Of a stretch of DNA of 64,000 bases, positions 12,917-24,174 are shown one piece after another. Positions within the stretch are counted from its first letter, which is position 1; each line of letters opens with the position of its first letter. The notes under the pieces are model-generated. The model was not told where the DNA came from and did no database searches. It was given only the letters and a program-made list of their open reading frames with translations. Made by a program: the position numbers and the translations under genes. Origin of the DNA: Neospora caninum Liverpool (Eukaryota > Apicomplexa > Conoidasida > Eucoccidiorida > Sarcocystidae); the NCBI RefSeq assembly GCF_000208865.1, contig NC_018397.1, positions 682,001-746,000 on the forward strand, in the 5' to 3' direction.

Positions 12917-15900
12917 GCGCGAGGCCGAGAAGGCGCTTCCAGAACCAGCGAGGAAAGGCATCGAACAGCGTCTGCCGCTGAAGCCCCCACGGAGCGATCA
13001 GGCGACACCGCCAACCCTGGACTTGTAAGCACCCCGGGGGGGGCACGGCCTCTCGTTCCACGTATTTTTTTTTCGAAACCTCTCATCTCAAACACTTTCT
13101 GAGGGCTCTTCAATTGAGGCTGGAAGGCCGTCAGTCCTGGACACCGCCACAGGGACAGCGACTCTGCTGGCTGCCGACGAAGTGCGCGGGAACAGCGTTG
13201 TGCGAAACTGTCCTTCCCGGGAGGAAGGCGCCGTCGCGGTTTTTGCGCTCGCCGCCGCTCCACTCTGTTTCTTCCTGGAGGCTTGCCCTGCTACCTCCGA
13301 GAACGCCAGACAGAACAACCGACAGGCTCCGGTAGTTTTGTCGCGACAAAACAGCGAGTGTCCGCGAAGCTGTCTCGCACTGGCGAATCACGACGTCTGC
13401 CGTCGCGGAGCTCCAAGAAGCGTCGTATTGAGAGAGCGGTGTGCATGCCCAACAAAAAACGGGGTGTGAGAACCAGAGGCCGAGGAGACGCTCTGAGAAA
13501 GAAAGGATCTCTGGCGTTTGTTTCTCGTTTTTTTCGGCGGTCTCTCCACCCCCTTCTCAGGGCGACGTCGACTTTTCATCGTGCGTGTGTGTGTCGACAC
13601 AGATGTTCCCGTCCTTGTCGGCTCGTAAGGTACAAACATTGTCCCAATACCAGCCCGTCTGGGATGCAAACGATTCGTTTCCCAAACAGAATCATTGCCT
13701 GACAACGAAGTCTGTTCTCTTTCTCTTCAGCTCGGCGTGCGATCCTTCGCTCTGAGGCGTCGCTCACGCCAGTTCTCGCAGCCAGTCGGCTCTCGGTCTC
13801 GCTGCTTGTTCTCTAGCAACTCGGATATCCCTTCGCTGATAAACCGTTTCCCTCACTTTCTCTGTCTCTCCCTTCTGCATCTTTATTTCTCGCTATCTGT
13901 AGTCTCTCTATTTCGCCTTCGAGAAGACACTCTTTAAAGGCTCGGCTCCGTGCTCCGCCTGGCTTCCGCTCTTTCTTTTCCGAACGCTCGCCACCGCGAC
14001 GCCGGGTTGTCGCCTTTCAGAAACGCGGAACCTCACTGGATCGGACTCCCCATCCAACAGGAAAGAACGTGATACATATATTTTCTCGGATTTCTTTCGA
14101 CTTTCCATGGGCGCAGATAGTCTAAGCAGAAACGAGAGACACTCCACGATAGCGGCTACTTTCTGTGCCGGTCTGAGGCGACCGACGGTGAGACGCTGCG
14201 AGGGAAGACTCCCACTTTCCAGAAAATGTTCAAATGCGAGCTTCGCGTGCTCTCCAAGAGAGACAGACGCGGTCTGTCGGTGGCGACCAATGACCTTGAA
14301 TCACAAATAGATGCTCCGTTGCGGTATGCGTCCTTTTCTTTCTCGTCCCTGCGTAGAGGTGCGAAGCTCACACTCTACCCGTCCGGCAAATTCGGGGTTT
14401 CCGAGACATCTGGCGGCAGCGACTGGCAGACAGAGGAATCGTTCTAATGCTGCCTCTCGTGCCCAGTTTAACCACTCCCAGTTCTCTGGGTATTCCAGTA
14501 CTCACGCCTAGGCATTTGATCCCGCAATTCTCAACCCGGGACTATTTAACTCACGTTCTTCATGCCTGTGGCTGAGAGCCGCCTCACTGGACCGCTGGGA
14601 GCCTGCCAAAACAGCGGTGGAGTTTCGAATCTAGACGCCGGCGTGCTCTGTGCAGAAGGCAGATTCGGTGTCCTTTCCGCGGCTGCGTGTGTGTGTGACT
14701 CGTTTCCCCGCGACTTTGCGAAAGTCTCAGGCTGCGAGGCGAACTCGCAAAGACGCAGCGAACCGGAAGCCCCCCCTCCGAGCGCGACGCTGCGACGACG
14801 TTTAAGGCGGGTCTTCCAAAGAGAGACAAATATGCTGCACATTCACAACGAAACAGATCATGCGCGCTGCAAAACGACCCTTCTGACAAAGCGACACTGT
14901 TTTCACCTGAGACGCATTGACACGTTGCTCTGTGTCTCTGTCTCTCCTGCTTCCCTCCACACTCAGGAAGGGGGGGAAGTCAAAACCTCCCGCGACGCCA
15001 CTCTACCCCGCGTCGCCGTCTGTCTCTCGCCGAGGTCACTTTTTTTCTCCTCTACGAGACGTCTGCATGCGTGGAAAAAGGGGAAAGTAGACACCCTCGG
15101 CAGGCTCCGACCGACCAGAAAGCCACTTGGTATTTTCTCGCATCGCACGCGCAGAGGCCCCAGACGCCATCTCCGGAGTGGAGAGGCTCCCATCTACAAG
15201 AGACAACCCGGCGCAGACAGTTTCATGCCAAAACAGAGACAGGGACACGGCACCTTCTCGCCCCTCATGCAGCGACGACGGTCTGCTGAACCTGCTGCCG
15301 AGCCGTCGGGCTTCGCAAAAGAAGGCGCGACGCGCACACGCAAACAAAAACCCGACACTCTCGCGACCGCCACTGGAAGGCCCACAGTGGCAACTGGCGT
15401 GGACGCTAGCGCGCGCAAGCCAAAGCGCAGGGACATCTCACTGTCAATGGAACTCCCCATCGACAGAGCTCCCGAGACATGTGCGCTCGGGTTCGCTTTT
15501 ACTTTCCGATTTGCATGCACATGCCTTCAAGCAGCATCCTCCAACTGGAGACGCGGACACGCAATGAAAAAACCCCTTGCCCCGGGAAAGGTCTATCGAT
15601 ACGATCAGATGGACTATTAACGAATTATACACAGATAAATTAACAGATACATACATATACACACGCAAATCAGCAAGTCCGCTGTTGTGTGTGAGCCGCG
15701 GTATCGCCGAGCGTGTGTGTGGCGCAGTTCACGACGGGACTCCTGGGGCACATCGCCCAGAACGCTCCCCTCACCCGGGAAGAAGAGGCTTTCGTTATGG
15801 CGTGCGCGTGGCCCGTAGAGCCCCATCAAAAAAAGACACACATACACCAGCGACTTGTTTCCACGCATTCCTCTGGTCAAGAGAAGAGAAGCGTCGTTAC

Positions 15901-16445
15901 ATCAACACCACCCGCCGAAAAAAGAGGGTTTTCAGCGTTCCGTGGGTCTGCCCATTTTATGTTTATCGCTGTAGAACTGCTCGGGGCCCGCAAAGAAAGA
16001 CGTTTGAGTTTCAGGCTCTTTCTGGGACCCCGCCTGGCTGCGTGTCTATCGACGGGCGCATCGCCGCTCTCGAGTCTCGGACGGCCAGCTTCGCCTGCTG
16101 GTTAGCTGCCCTTGATGACGCGCGAGAAGAGACGACCTTTTCCCTTTCTGCCGGTCGCCCGAGTGTGAGGTTGCTCCCCTCCGTTTACACGGCGCGAAGG
16201 CCCCGCGGAAGGTGCCGCCAAAACCCCTGCGGCTGGACCCATTCATGGCTGTTCTCCGTTCCGCTGCCAGAAACAGGCGCGGGCAGGACTCTTTCCTCCA
16301 CCGCTTCCTCGTCGTCGGCCTTGCAAAGACCCGAAGGCCCATCGCCCAGGCGCGCGGCGTCGTCCGGTTTGTCCCTCGCGGTTCCCCCCTCTCACCGCGT
16401 TGCGGAAGAGACGGGGAAGCGAGGACGCCGAGGCGAGGCGCGCGG
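12917..16445. other. Convergent intergenic region (3' ends of hydrolase and transporter genes)
   Basis: This lies between the stop codons of two tail-to-tail genes and should hold both 3' UTRs. Open frames exist, including about 350 codons at 14562-15620, but they show no domain, no signal sequence and no in-phase splice partner. The first part (12917-13028) may be coding if the alternative last intron of the hydrolase is used. Confidence 0.55.
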
Positions 16446-19400
16446 TCACCAGGCCGGGTCCAAGCGTCTCACCCCCGGCCTGTCGGCGGAGACTCGCCTT
16501 TGCATGAGACGTTTCCGTCTCCGTTCTCTCTGTCTCGCGGGAGAGACGTAGACGAAGAGCGGGACAGCTGTCACGAGGAGGGAAATCAGCGAGAGGAAGA
16601 ACGCCTCGAACGACCAGAGGCCTTCCTCGTCTCCCGTTTCGAGATCCGTTGCGTTGGGCAGGAACGCTGTTGCGCCGTCGTTTGCGGCCGACGCACAAGG
16701 CATGGACGGGTCCGCCGCGCTCCCCTCCGAGACTCCAGCGGCAGATGGCGCGCCCCAGAGCCTCCAGAGCGGCCCGAGGAGCCGCGCCGCGCGGGGGGAC
16801 TTCGCGGCGAGGGACACCAGGCCCAGGGCGAAGCCTGCGGGGCCATCAAGGGAAGGGATCGGCAGAAGACCGACGGCGTCGCCGAGACTGGAGACGCACG
16901 CGAGCAGCCACGCGACAAGATCCGCCGCCCGCGCAGAGACCGCGCCGGGCACGACGCCGGCGAGGAGGCCGACGAGCGCATGCGCGCCCCTCGACGCAGT
17001 CCCCCACACGCCGCCGAGAAAGAGGCGCAAGAGCCAGACGGTTGCGCGCGACGCGTGCGCGACGAGGGCCTCCAAGAAGGCGTGCATGTCCTCGGCGAGC
17101 GCCGCGACGGCGCAGAAGCAGATGACCAGCAGCAGCACGTAGGTCGCGACGAGTTTCTGCTCAACTGTCGGAAGCCAGGAGAAGACGACGACACGCGGGC
17201 CGGTTTCCTCTCCCGCCTGAGAAGCCGACGCGTAGGTCGACGTCGAGCCCCGCCGAGAGTTGGTCTCCTGCGCGAAGCGGAGAGCGCCTGGAATCTGCAG
17301 CGTCAGGCGACTCGTGCACTGGCGCACCAGAGACTGACACGAGAGGCCTGCGGGGCTTCGACCGTCCCCAGACTCCTCGCTGCCGCTGCGACTCCACAGG
17401 GACCAGAACCGCCGCGAAGGCGTGTCGCCGAACTGTCGGCCCTCTCGCGGACGAGGCGTGAACACCGACGCGAGACGAACCCCCTTGAAACTCTCCGCCG
17501 CTCGTCGGAGGAACTGCCACGAGAACACACGACTGCCCGCGCCCACAACTGTCTCGAAGGATCTCTGACCAGAAAGCGAACCCACCGAAAAGGGACTGCC
17601 TGTCTCCGACCCCAGCGCCTTGTTCCGCTCCTCGCTGCAGGCCCCGTAAAACGGCTCTGGGGTCTCCACTCGTGGAGAGTCCGCCGATAGGGAAAGAGGC
17701 AAAGACGACGGACGAGAAGACGGAGAAGCAGACGGAGGAGACGGCGAAGCGGGGCCATTGGTGTGCTCGTCTTCCATCTCTGTCGCACAGCTGTCAGTTG
17801 GGTCCGCCTCGCGTTTGGCTTCGCCTACGGCGACTTGTGTCTCTCTTTCCTGCCGTTCCATCTCCTGCTTCCGCTGCCGCTCCGCCCTCTTCTTCTGGAG
17901 GGCCACCGCCACCGAGTCGATCCGCGCAGACTTCGCCGTGCGGCGAACAAAGGCGCTGGCAGCGGTAGCGGGAGCAAACTCGACTGGGATTTCCCCAGGC
18001 GCCAAGGCTGCTGGGGACTGGGAGACACCCGAAGGAAGAGGCCCGGTCAGGGACGCCTCTGGGGCGGAAGGCGACAGCGTGCGAGAGATCGGAGACACAG
18101 AAACCGACTCCCCTGGCAATAGAGACTGTGAGGAAGCCGACTCTGAAAACTCGACTACTGTCGCTTCTCGAGAGACTGCAGCCTCGCCCTGCGTTCCCTC
18201 ATCCTCTCCTGAAACGTCCTTGTCCTCGCCGGCGGCTTCGCCACCCAGAGGCGCCTCCCTGTCTCTCGTTGCCGCGCGCTGTTGCTCCTCTCTCTTCACC
18301 CTTTGCCTGGCCTCCAAAGCGGCCGAGGCTGCGTCGACACGACGGGTCCGGACTTGCCTCCTGACAAAGCGGCTGGCCGCGCTCGCCGCCGCGAACTCCA
18401 CGGGGATTTCTCCAGGGCCCAGAGGCACAGGCGTCACCGCCTCGCCTTCACTGGTTTCCTTCTCGCGTTTTGTCTCCTCCGGGGTGTCTCCGGTCGCAGG
18501 ATGCCCTCCATTTCTGTCCCGAGTGCCGTCGTCTGTGGAGTCCCCCAGAAGGCCAGATCCCGCTTCCTGCGTGCCCGTTTCTCCCGCGCTCCCTTCTGCA
18601 TCGCCCGCCGCGCTCTCTTCTGCATCGCCCGCCGCGCTCCCCTGCTGGTCTGAGGCCTTGACTGTGACTCCACTGACAGAGGCATGTGCCGTCGATATCG
18701 ACGACGAAACAGGGACACTCGTGGTTGCCTCAGCCTCGGCCTTCGCGCCCTCCCCTCGATGTGTCTGGGCGTCCGCCTCTGGCTCCAAGGACACGTCTGC
18801 TGTGTCCTGATTCTTCGACAAATCAACGTTGCCATCGTCGACCTCGGTTCTCGCGTCTTCTCCCTTTCCGTCCTTCGCCGTTTCGTTTGCCTCTTTGTTT
18901 ACCTCTGCGTTTTTCCCCCCTTCCTCGTCTGTCTCTTCCTTCTCGCCTACATGCTCCTTTTCGTCTTCGCTGGGGGACATCTCTCCAAGGGCCTGGCGGC
19001 GTAGCCAGGCGTTCCCGAGTTGTTTGCGGCGGGTCTCTTGCTCGTCTTCGTCCTCTTTCAGTCTGCGTCGCTCGTCTTCTTCCTCTTTCAGTCTGCGTCG
19101 CTCGTCTTCTTCCTCCTGTTGCTGCCGCTGGAGCAGCTGCGCGACTTCGCTGTCGGGCAACTGTCGCGAGTACTCTTGCAGCCATTCGTGGAGTTGTCTC
19201 TGGACCTCCCGCGACCGCGCACACCCGCCGCCCGCGACCGCGCCCGAGACGCGCGCCATGCCGGCGTTGCCGCTCGCGCCCCCGCCTTGGGCGTTCCCGT
19301 GGCTGGGGCCGCCCCTGTGGAGTTCGAGGGACGAGGAGCCGATGCCGCTGGCCTTTGCCGATCGCAGCACATCTTGAGTCTGCGCGCGTTTCAACGCGCT

Positions 19401-22400
19401 CGGAGACCCTCCGTCCGAGGCGCCCCCGAAGGCGCCCATCGCGCCCGAACCTTCCGGATGCGGTCCGCCGGACCCGCGGCGGCTTCCTGCTTCTGCCGCC
19501 TCCATTCGCAGTCTGTGCAGACCATCTTCGTCTCCGGCGCTGTGTCCCGCGAAAGCGCCCGCGTCGATGCGGGTGATGACTGTCTTCTTTCGGCCCTGGG
19601 AGCGGAGGCCCGCGACTGCGGGTTTGAGGCAACTCTTCAGACCGGAAGCGCCCGCGCAGCCACTGGCATCGACGGCGAGCCGGCTGCCTGGCGAGGAGAC
19701 ACTCGCGATCGATCCCGCGGTCGAGAGCGAATCGCCGACGAGGCGCGAAGGGTGGACGGGAGTCGAGAGCGTCGGCGAGTCTGCGGAAAAGCCGGCGCGC
19801 GTTTCGGGGGACAGAGACAGAAAACTTCCGCGGCCCGCGCGGGGCGCCGACTCCGACGCCCAGTCTGGCGAAGGCGAGAGGCCATGCGCGTCGGTTTCGC
19901 CCGAGAAATCGCTGCCGCCCTCGCGCTCCGCTTTGCTCAAAAGGAGAGAACTGCTCAACTCGCTATCAGCCAGGAGTTTCGCGTCGAGGTCTTCTGCGTC
20001 GGGAAAGTCGCCGCCATCCGCACACGCGTGCAACGCGTAGATGAAAACCACGGCCGGGGCCGCAAAGTTCAGCAGGACGTTCGTGGAGAGCGTGAGGAGC
20101 GACGACGGGAGCGCAAACACGGGACTAAACGTCAAGAGCCAATACAACAACCACGGAAGCTTCGAGGCAGTGAAAAACGCCGACTGCTTGTCCATGCATA
20201 TCGCCATGTTGATCAGATCGTACCTAAACACAAAAGACGAGAGAAAAAAGAACAACCGCGTCGGAACAGATAGAAAAGAGGTGAAGCACACGCAGAGGAC
20301 TGGAGAGAGGAGGGCGGGTTTTGAAAGGACGGATGACGGCGTCGGGGCTCAGAGAAAAAGTACTCGCCAGCGAATGCGCCGGTTGCCCCACGTCTTTCTC
20401 CTGCGCACGCTTCTCGTTTCTCTTTGACAAACGCTACCACGTTTGACGGTGCCACGCGAGCGCGTGGAGATCCGAAGAACAGATGCCAAAAGCCAAGTTC
20501 CTCTGCGACACAGACACTGCGAGACGCGCGCCCAACAGTTGGGTGTTTCCTGCTTCGTCCTCCGCCGCGCGCGCTGTTTTTTGCGTTGTCGTCTCCGCCT
20601 TTCCGTGCGGCGGGGCCTTCCTCTTACCGGCAGCTGATTTGCCCCGTGACGATGTTTGGCAGCAGCGCGAAAACGTGGAAGAAGCAGATGCAGGCGACGG
20701 CCACGAAGGACGTGCAGGACGGCAGCATGGCGGCGAGGACGTTTGAGGAGGCCGAGGGGGCCGGAAAGGCCGCCGCGCACAGGAAGCCAAAGAGGAAATA
20801 CACGGCGCAGGAAAACGCCGTGCTCGTGAGGATCGTCCGGGTCACCTGAAGCCAACACGAGAGGGAAGAAGGTTCTGTGAACGCATGCAAACCGGAGGGA
20901 CAGGCATCGGCCTGGGGGCCGCCGGCCGTGATTCCGTCTCCGCATCGACCGGTTTTTTCTGCTCCTCTCGGACGCATCGAGCTCGCGCGGGATCTGCCCC
21001 GGCGGGAAACGTCGCAAAAGTGCATTTCTATCGGCAGGCCTGCATCCTCACGAGTCGCCCGCAAACACACGCGGGCCTGCAGAGACTGGAGACCGCCACC
21101 CGCGCGGCAAATGCACACCGCGCTGCATCCCAGTTTTTGTGTGGTCGCTCGTGCGCTGAGTCCGCTTTGGGCCTCGCTTTCAGCCTCCCTTGGACGTCTC
21201 GCGTCTGCGGAAAACCCCAGCTGTATCCGAGCTAAATAGAGCTTTCGTGTGTGTCCACAGGCAAGAAGTACATCCACAAACTGGCAACGCATACGCGCGC
21301 GTGAGCAGAGATTTCTTTCCGTACCGGGACGTCGTCTTTGATTTCGTTCGCCCAAGTCGGGAGTGCGTTGGAGAAGCTGTACGCGTCGACAAACGTGGAG
21401 ACGAGACTGCCTATGCCGCTCCCCCGAACGACTGCGGAAGGCCACGGCGAAGAGAGGACGCCCGACGCTTTGCCTGGCTCGTGCGCGAGTGTGGCCGCGC
21501 TCGGGAGACGCGGCGCCCCGCTCACCATCCTCTCGGCAGCAGGGCCGGATGTGCGGAGACCGGGCATCTGCGGGATGGCCGCGCAAGTGCCCTCTGGACC
21601 CAGCAACCCTTCGCTAGGTGTGGGGACAGGACTCGCGCCGTCCGCAGAGAGGGGCGCAGAGAGGGGCGACGAGGCCGTGAACGCGAAGAGCGACGAAAAG
21701 GAAGACGCGGAGGAGAGTCGCAGCAGGACGAGAGCAGCCGAGCCTGTGATCTGGAAGACGGCGGCAACAATGGCTCCAAAGGAGAGAAACTGGAGCTGCA
21801 TGTTATCTTGAAGATCGGCGGCAGCCAAATGCAAGCAAATGCCGGCGGTAACGGCGTACCCGAGAGTGATTCCCATGTGGCCGACACACGGTGTACACAC
21901 ACTGGCCTCGGTCCCGAGGCTCTGTCCGGCGGCGGCTGCAGCGAGGTCGGACAAAGTCGCTTCCGAGTGGCTTTCCGCCATTTGGTTGCCGCCCGGGAGG
22001 AAAAACGCCTTCACCACGGCGGGCAGAAGGGAAGACGACGCCGGCGCCGGAGCCCCGTCACAGTTCGGTGTACATACACCGGAGAACACTTCTTCGATCT
22101 GCCGCTGACTGGGCAGGGCGTAGAGAAACGGCAGGGAGGGGACCGCGTAGGGCTGCGTTCCGCTGCCTTTGGTGTAACCGGCAACGAAGGCTTCGGGCAG
22201 ACTCGCAAGAAACTGGGAGACCGCAGACGAAACGCCCGCCGGGACGTAGGCAAGCGGCAGGGACAGCGAGTTCGTGATGGCAGCGACAAGGACCGAGAGC
22301 GACATCCACAATCCCTCGAGCCCTGTCTGCGCTTCTCCAAGCAGTCCGCCTGAAACTGACGCGAAGTCGCCGTCGAGAGACACCCAGCTCGGGACCCAGG

Positions 22401-23505
22401 GCGCGAGAAGCGACAGCGGGCCGTGGCCAAGAGAAACGACGGCGAGGAGGAAGGAGACAACCACGTCGAAAAGGACCAGAAGCGGCCGCAGCAGAAGCGC
22501 AGAGAGCGAGCCCAGCCACTCGAGAGCTCCACAGACCGACTGGAAGGGATTGATGTCCGTGGGCAGAAGGGGGAGAAAAAGCGTGAAGGAAAAGCCCGTC
22601 AGAAAGAGACAATCGATACAATAGGCCACCAGCAGCGCGGCAGAACAGGTGGACAGGAAAGTGTTCAAGTGCAGCAGCATGGTGAAGGTCCGCGGAAAGC
22701 TTGGCGGCAGCAGCGGCGGGGCTCGGGTGATGACGCTGTGTACACCCCGGACGACCTGGCTGTAGAGAGAAGTCGCCACTCCCACGGCGAGGGACCATCC
22801 TTTCCGCAAATTGCAGAGAGACGCGACGAACAGGAAAACCGAGGAAGCGGACGGCACGCACCATGTAGAAGGCGCGGCCACGCAGCTCACCGAGGGCGAA
22901 GCCGCACTACATGCACGCGTCTTTCCTGTATCTTCTGTCCTCCTCTGCTCTCGCTCCCCTCTCTTCGCCTCCGCGGCGCCGGCCAGTGCCTCTCCTCCCG
23001 TCTGCGTGTTCTGTGGTGTACATACACTCGCCGCAGGCTGCTGGGCAGCGTTCCGGAGCGACACCATGCAGAGAAAACGTCTCAGAAGAGGCGCAGGGCC
23101 GTAGGGGTAGCTGAAGCCCGCCGACGGCGAGGGGGATGCGGAGTCGTCTCCACGCGAAAGAGACGCAACAGTGTCCTGCCTGGCCCCATTCGTCCCCTCG
23201 CTCCCTGCAGAATACTGACTGAAGACGGCGCTGCACAGCGGGTGAAACCGCTTGAGAGAAGGCGCCCCGCCATGCAACGGAGCGAGGTAGTGCCGGACCG
23301 TGGCAGAGTACTCGAAGCGTTCGTTGAAGTTCTGGTTGTTTTCAATGAGCGTCACGGAGTGCAGCAGCAGCAGAGAACACATGAAGGAGAGAAAGCAAAA
23401 GAGAAGATTCATCAGCAGCGACGGCAGCCAGCCGAAGTCAATCAGCGTCAAAGGCATCGACGTTAGACCTGGACGCAGCGAACGCAGAACAGACACCGCC
23501 TGCAT
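16446..23505 (-). CDS. Amino-acid transporter (Aa_trans / SLC38-AVT family), with large insertions
   Basis: Three-exon minus-strand model of about 2058 residues: 23505-21325, 20845-20628, 20223-16446, with matching splice phases. The family signature is SFSNALPTWANEIKDD (exon 1 end), the diagnostic Asn-Glu segment before a helix. It is followed by the helices around TILTSTAFSCAVYFLFGF and NVLAAML, then PWLLYWLLTFSPVFALPSS and FAAPAVVFIYAL. The early helices (PSLLMNLLFCFLSF onward) fit a multi-pass plasma-membrane or organellar H+/Na+-coupled amino-acid carrier. A region of about 940 residues (roughly 865-1805), rich in Glu/Ser/Arg, separates FAAPAVVFIYAL from the last canonical helix (VATYVLLLVICFCAV). 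One more hydrophobic segment (SLISLLVTAVPLFVYV) lies near the Arg-rich C-terminus. The first ATG in frame is 23505. The exon 1 donor could instead be 21295, adding ten residues; helix spacing favours 21325. The transported amino acid cannot be told from sequence. Confidence 0.82.
18588..18635 (-). repeat. 24-bp coding repeat (SAAGDAE-type)
   Basis: Two adjacent near-identical 24-base units lie in exon 3 of the transporter. They encode Ala/Gly/Glu-rich octapeptides of the form (E/G)SAAGDAE. They sit inside the large disordered insertion and keep the reading frame. Confidence 0.7.
19051..19110 (-). repeat. 30-bp perfect coding duplication (EEDERRRLKE)
   Basis: Two identical adjacent 30-base units, in frame on the minus strand, encode a charged repeat of the type EEDERRRLKE within the insertion of the transporter. 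The surrounding sequence is similarly charged (QQEEEDERRRL, EDEDEQETRRK) and could form a single alpha-helix or short coiled coil. Confidence 0.85.
22067..22080. repeat. 14-bp near-palindrome GGTGTACATACACC, copy in transporter exon 1
   Basis: The 14-mer GGTGTACATACACC is palindromic apart from the central CA. An exact second copy lies at 25295-25308. Close variants lie at 23015-23028 (one mismatch) and 21890-21903. On the transporter strand the three exonic copies each encode Val-Cys-Thr-Pro in unrelated surroundings, which suggests a DNA-level dispersed element rather than a protein motif. Confidence 0.6.
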
Positions 23506-23865
23506 GTCGAAGCCGTGCCAAACGTGAGGTCGGACCGGAAAGCCGAACGCACGTGGACGGAAGAGAGACGGAGAGAGCACGCGAAGAGAGGAAAGAAAGA
23601 CGGAGCCAAGGAGTTGAAAATCGCGCCCCTCGCATTTACGCGTGTGTCACCGTTCACCGCAGATGCCGACGCGACCGGGCGCCGAGGACGGCAACAGAAT
23701 TCTAGCCAGAAAAGGAACACCGCGAGAAGACGCGAGAAACAGCAAAGCGGCTGGCGAGAGGGAATACGGCGGAAGGCGTCAGTCGAAAGCGACTCGCGGA
23801 ACACGTTTGTCCGTCATGGGGGACGGTCTGGGAAACAGGCCGTCCGCCGTCTGTCTTTTTTTTCA

Positions 23866-24174
23866 CTGGACTGCTTAAGACAGCTAAAACTGTTGCATTT
23901 CAATATCCTACCGGTCTTCATGTTTGATTGGAAGCTGTAGTCATTAACACTGTTGTTTAGTATAAGCATCGCACCAATGCGGTAGTAAGGTATAAGATAG
24001 TAGCTAGTCATTGTCAGTATCCTACGGACTTTAATGTCTCTGTTTATTCGATTTGAGTTATACAGTTCTGGATCGCGGATCATTTGTACAGACACAATAT
24101 CTACGTATAATGTGATAATCACAATACATGGTCTATATGTGATCTTTGTGTTCTTAATGCCGGCTTTGTACGGT
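23866..24174 (+). pseudogene. cox1: Nuclear mitochondrial insertion with cox1 fragment
   Basis: This AT-richer block sits about 360 bases upstream of the transporter start codon. Positions 24049-24174 read RFELYSSGSRIICTD, then STYNVIITIHGL, then VFLMPALYG. This is the region of cytochrome c oxidase subunit I that in apicomplexans reads ...ELYSS..RII...YN.I.TIHG...MP.L.G. It lacks a start and the canonical upstream residues, and it ends abruptly, so it cannot make a functional protein. The first ~85 bases (23866-23950) are the block also found at 313-405. It is a degraded organellar fragment in the nucleus, a common finding in coccidian genomes. Confidence 0.85.

Noticed and set aside
14562..15620. 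Open frame of about 350 codons on the plus strand
   Set aside because: Composition varies along its length, it contains frequent simple-sequence stretches and no domain, and it lies between two convergent 3' ends. It probably reflects high GC content.
21295..21325. Use of the downstream donor at 21294 for transporter exon 1
   Set aside because: It is also in phase, but it would add ten residues between the NEIKDD signature and the next helix. The spacing in SLC38 proteins fits the donor at 21324 better.
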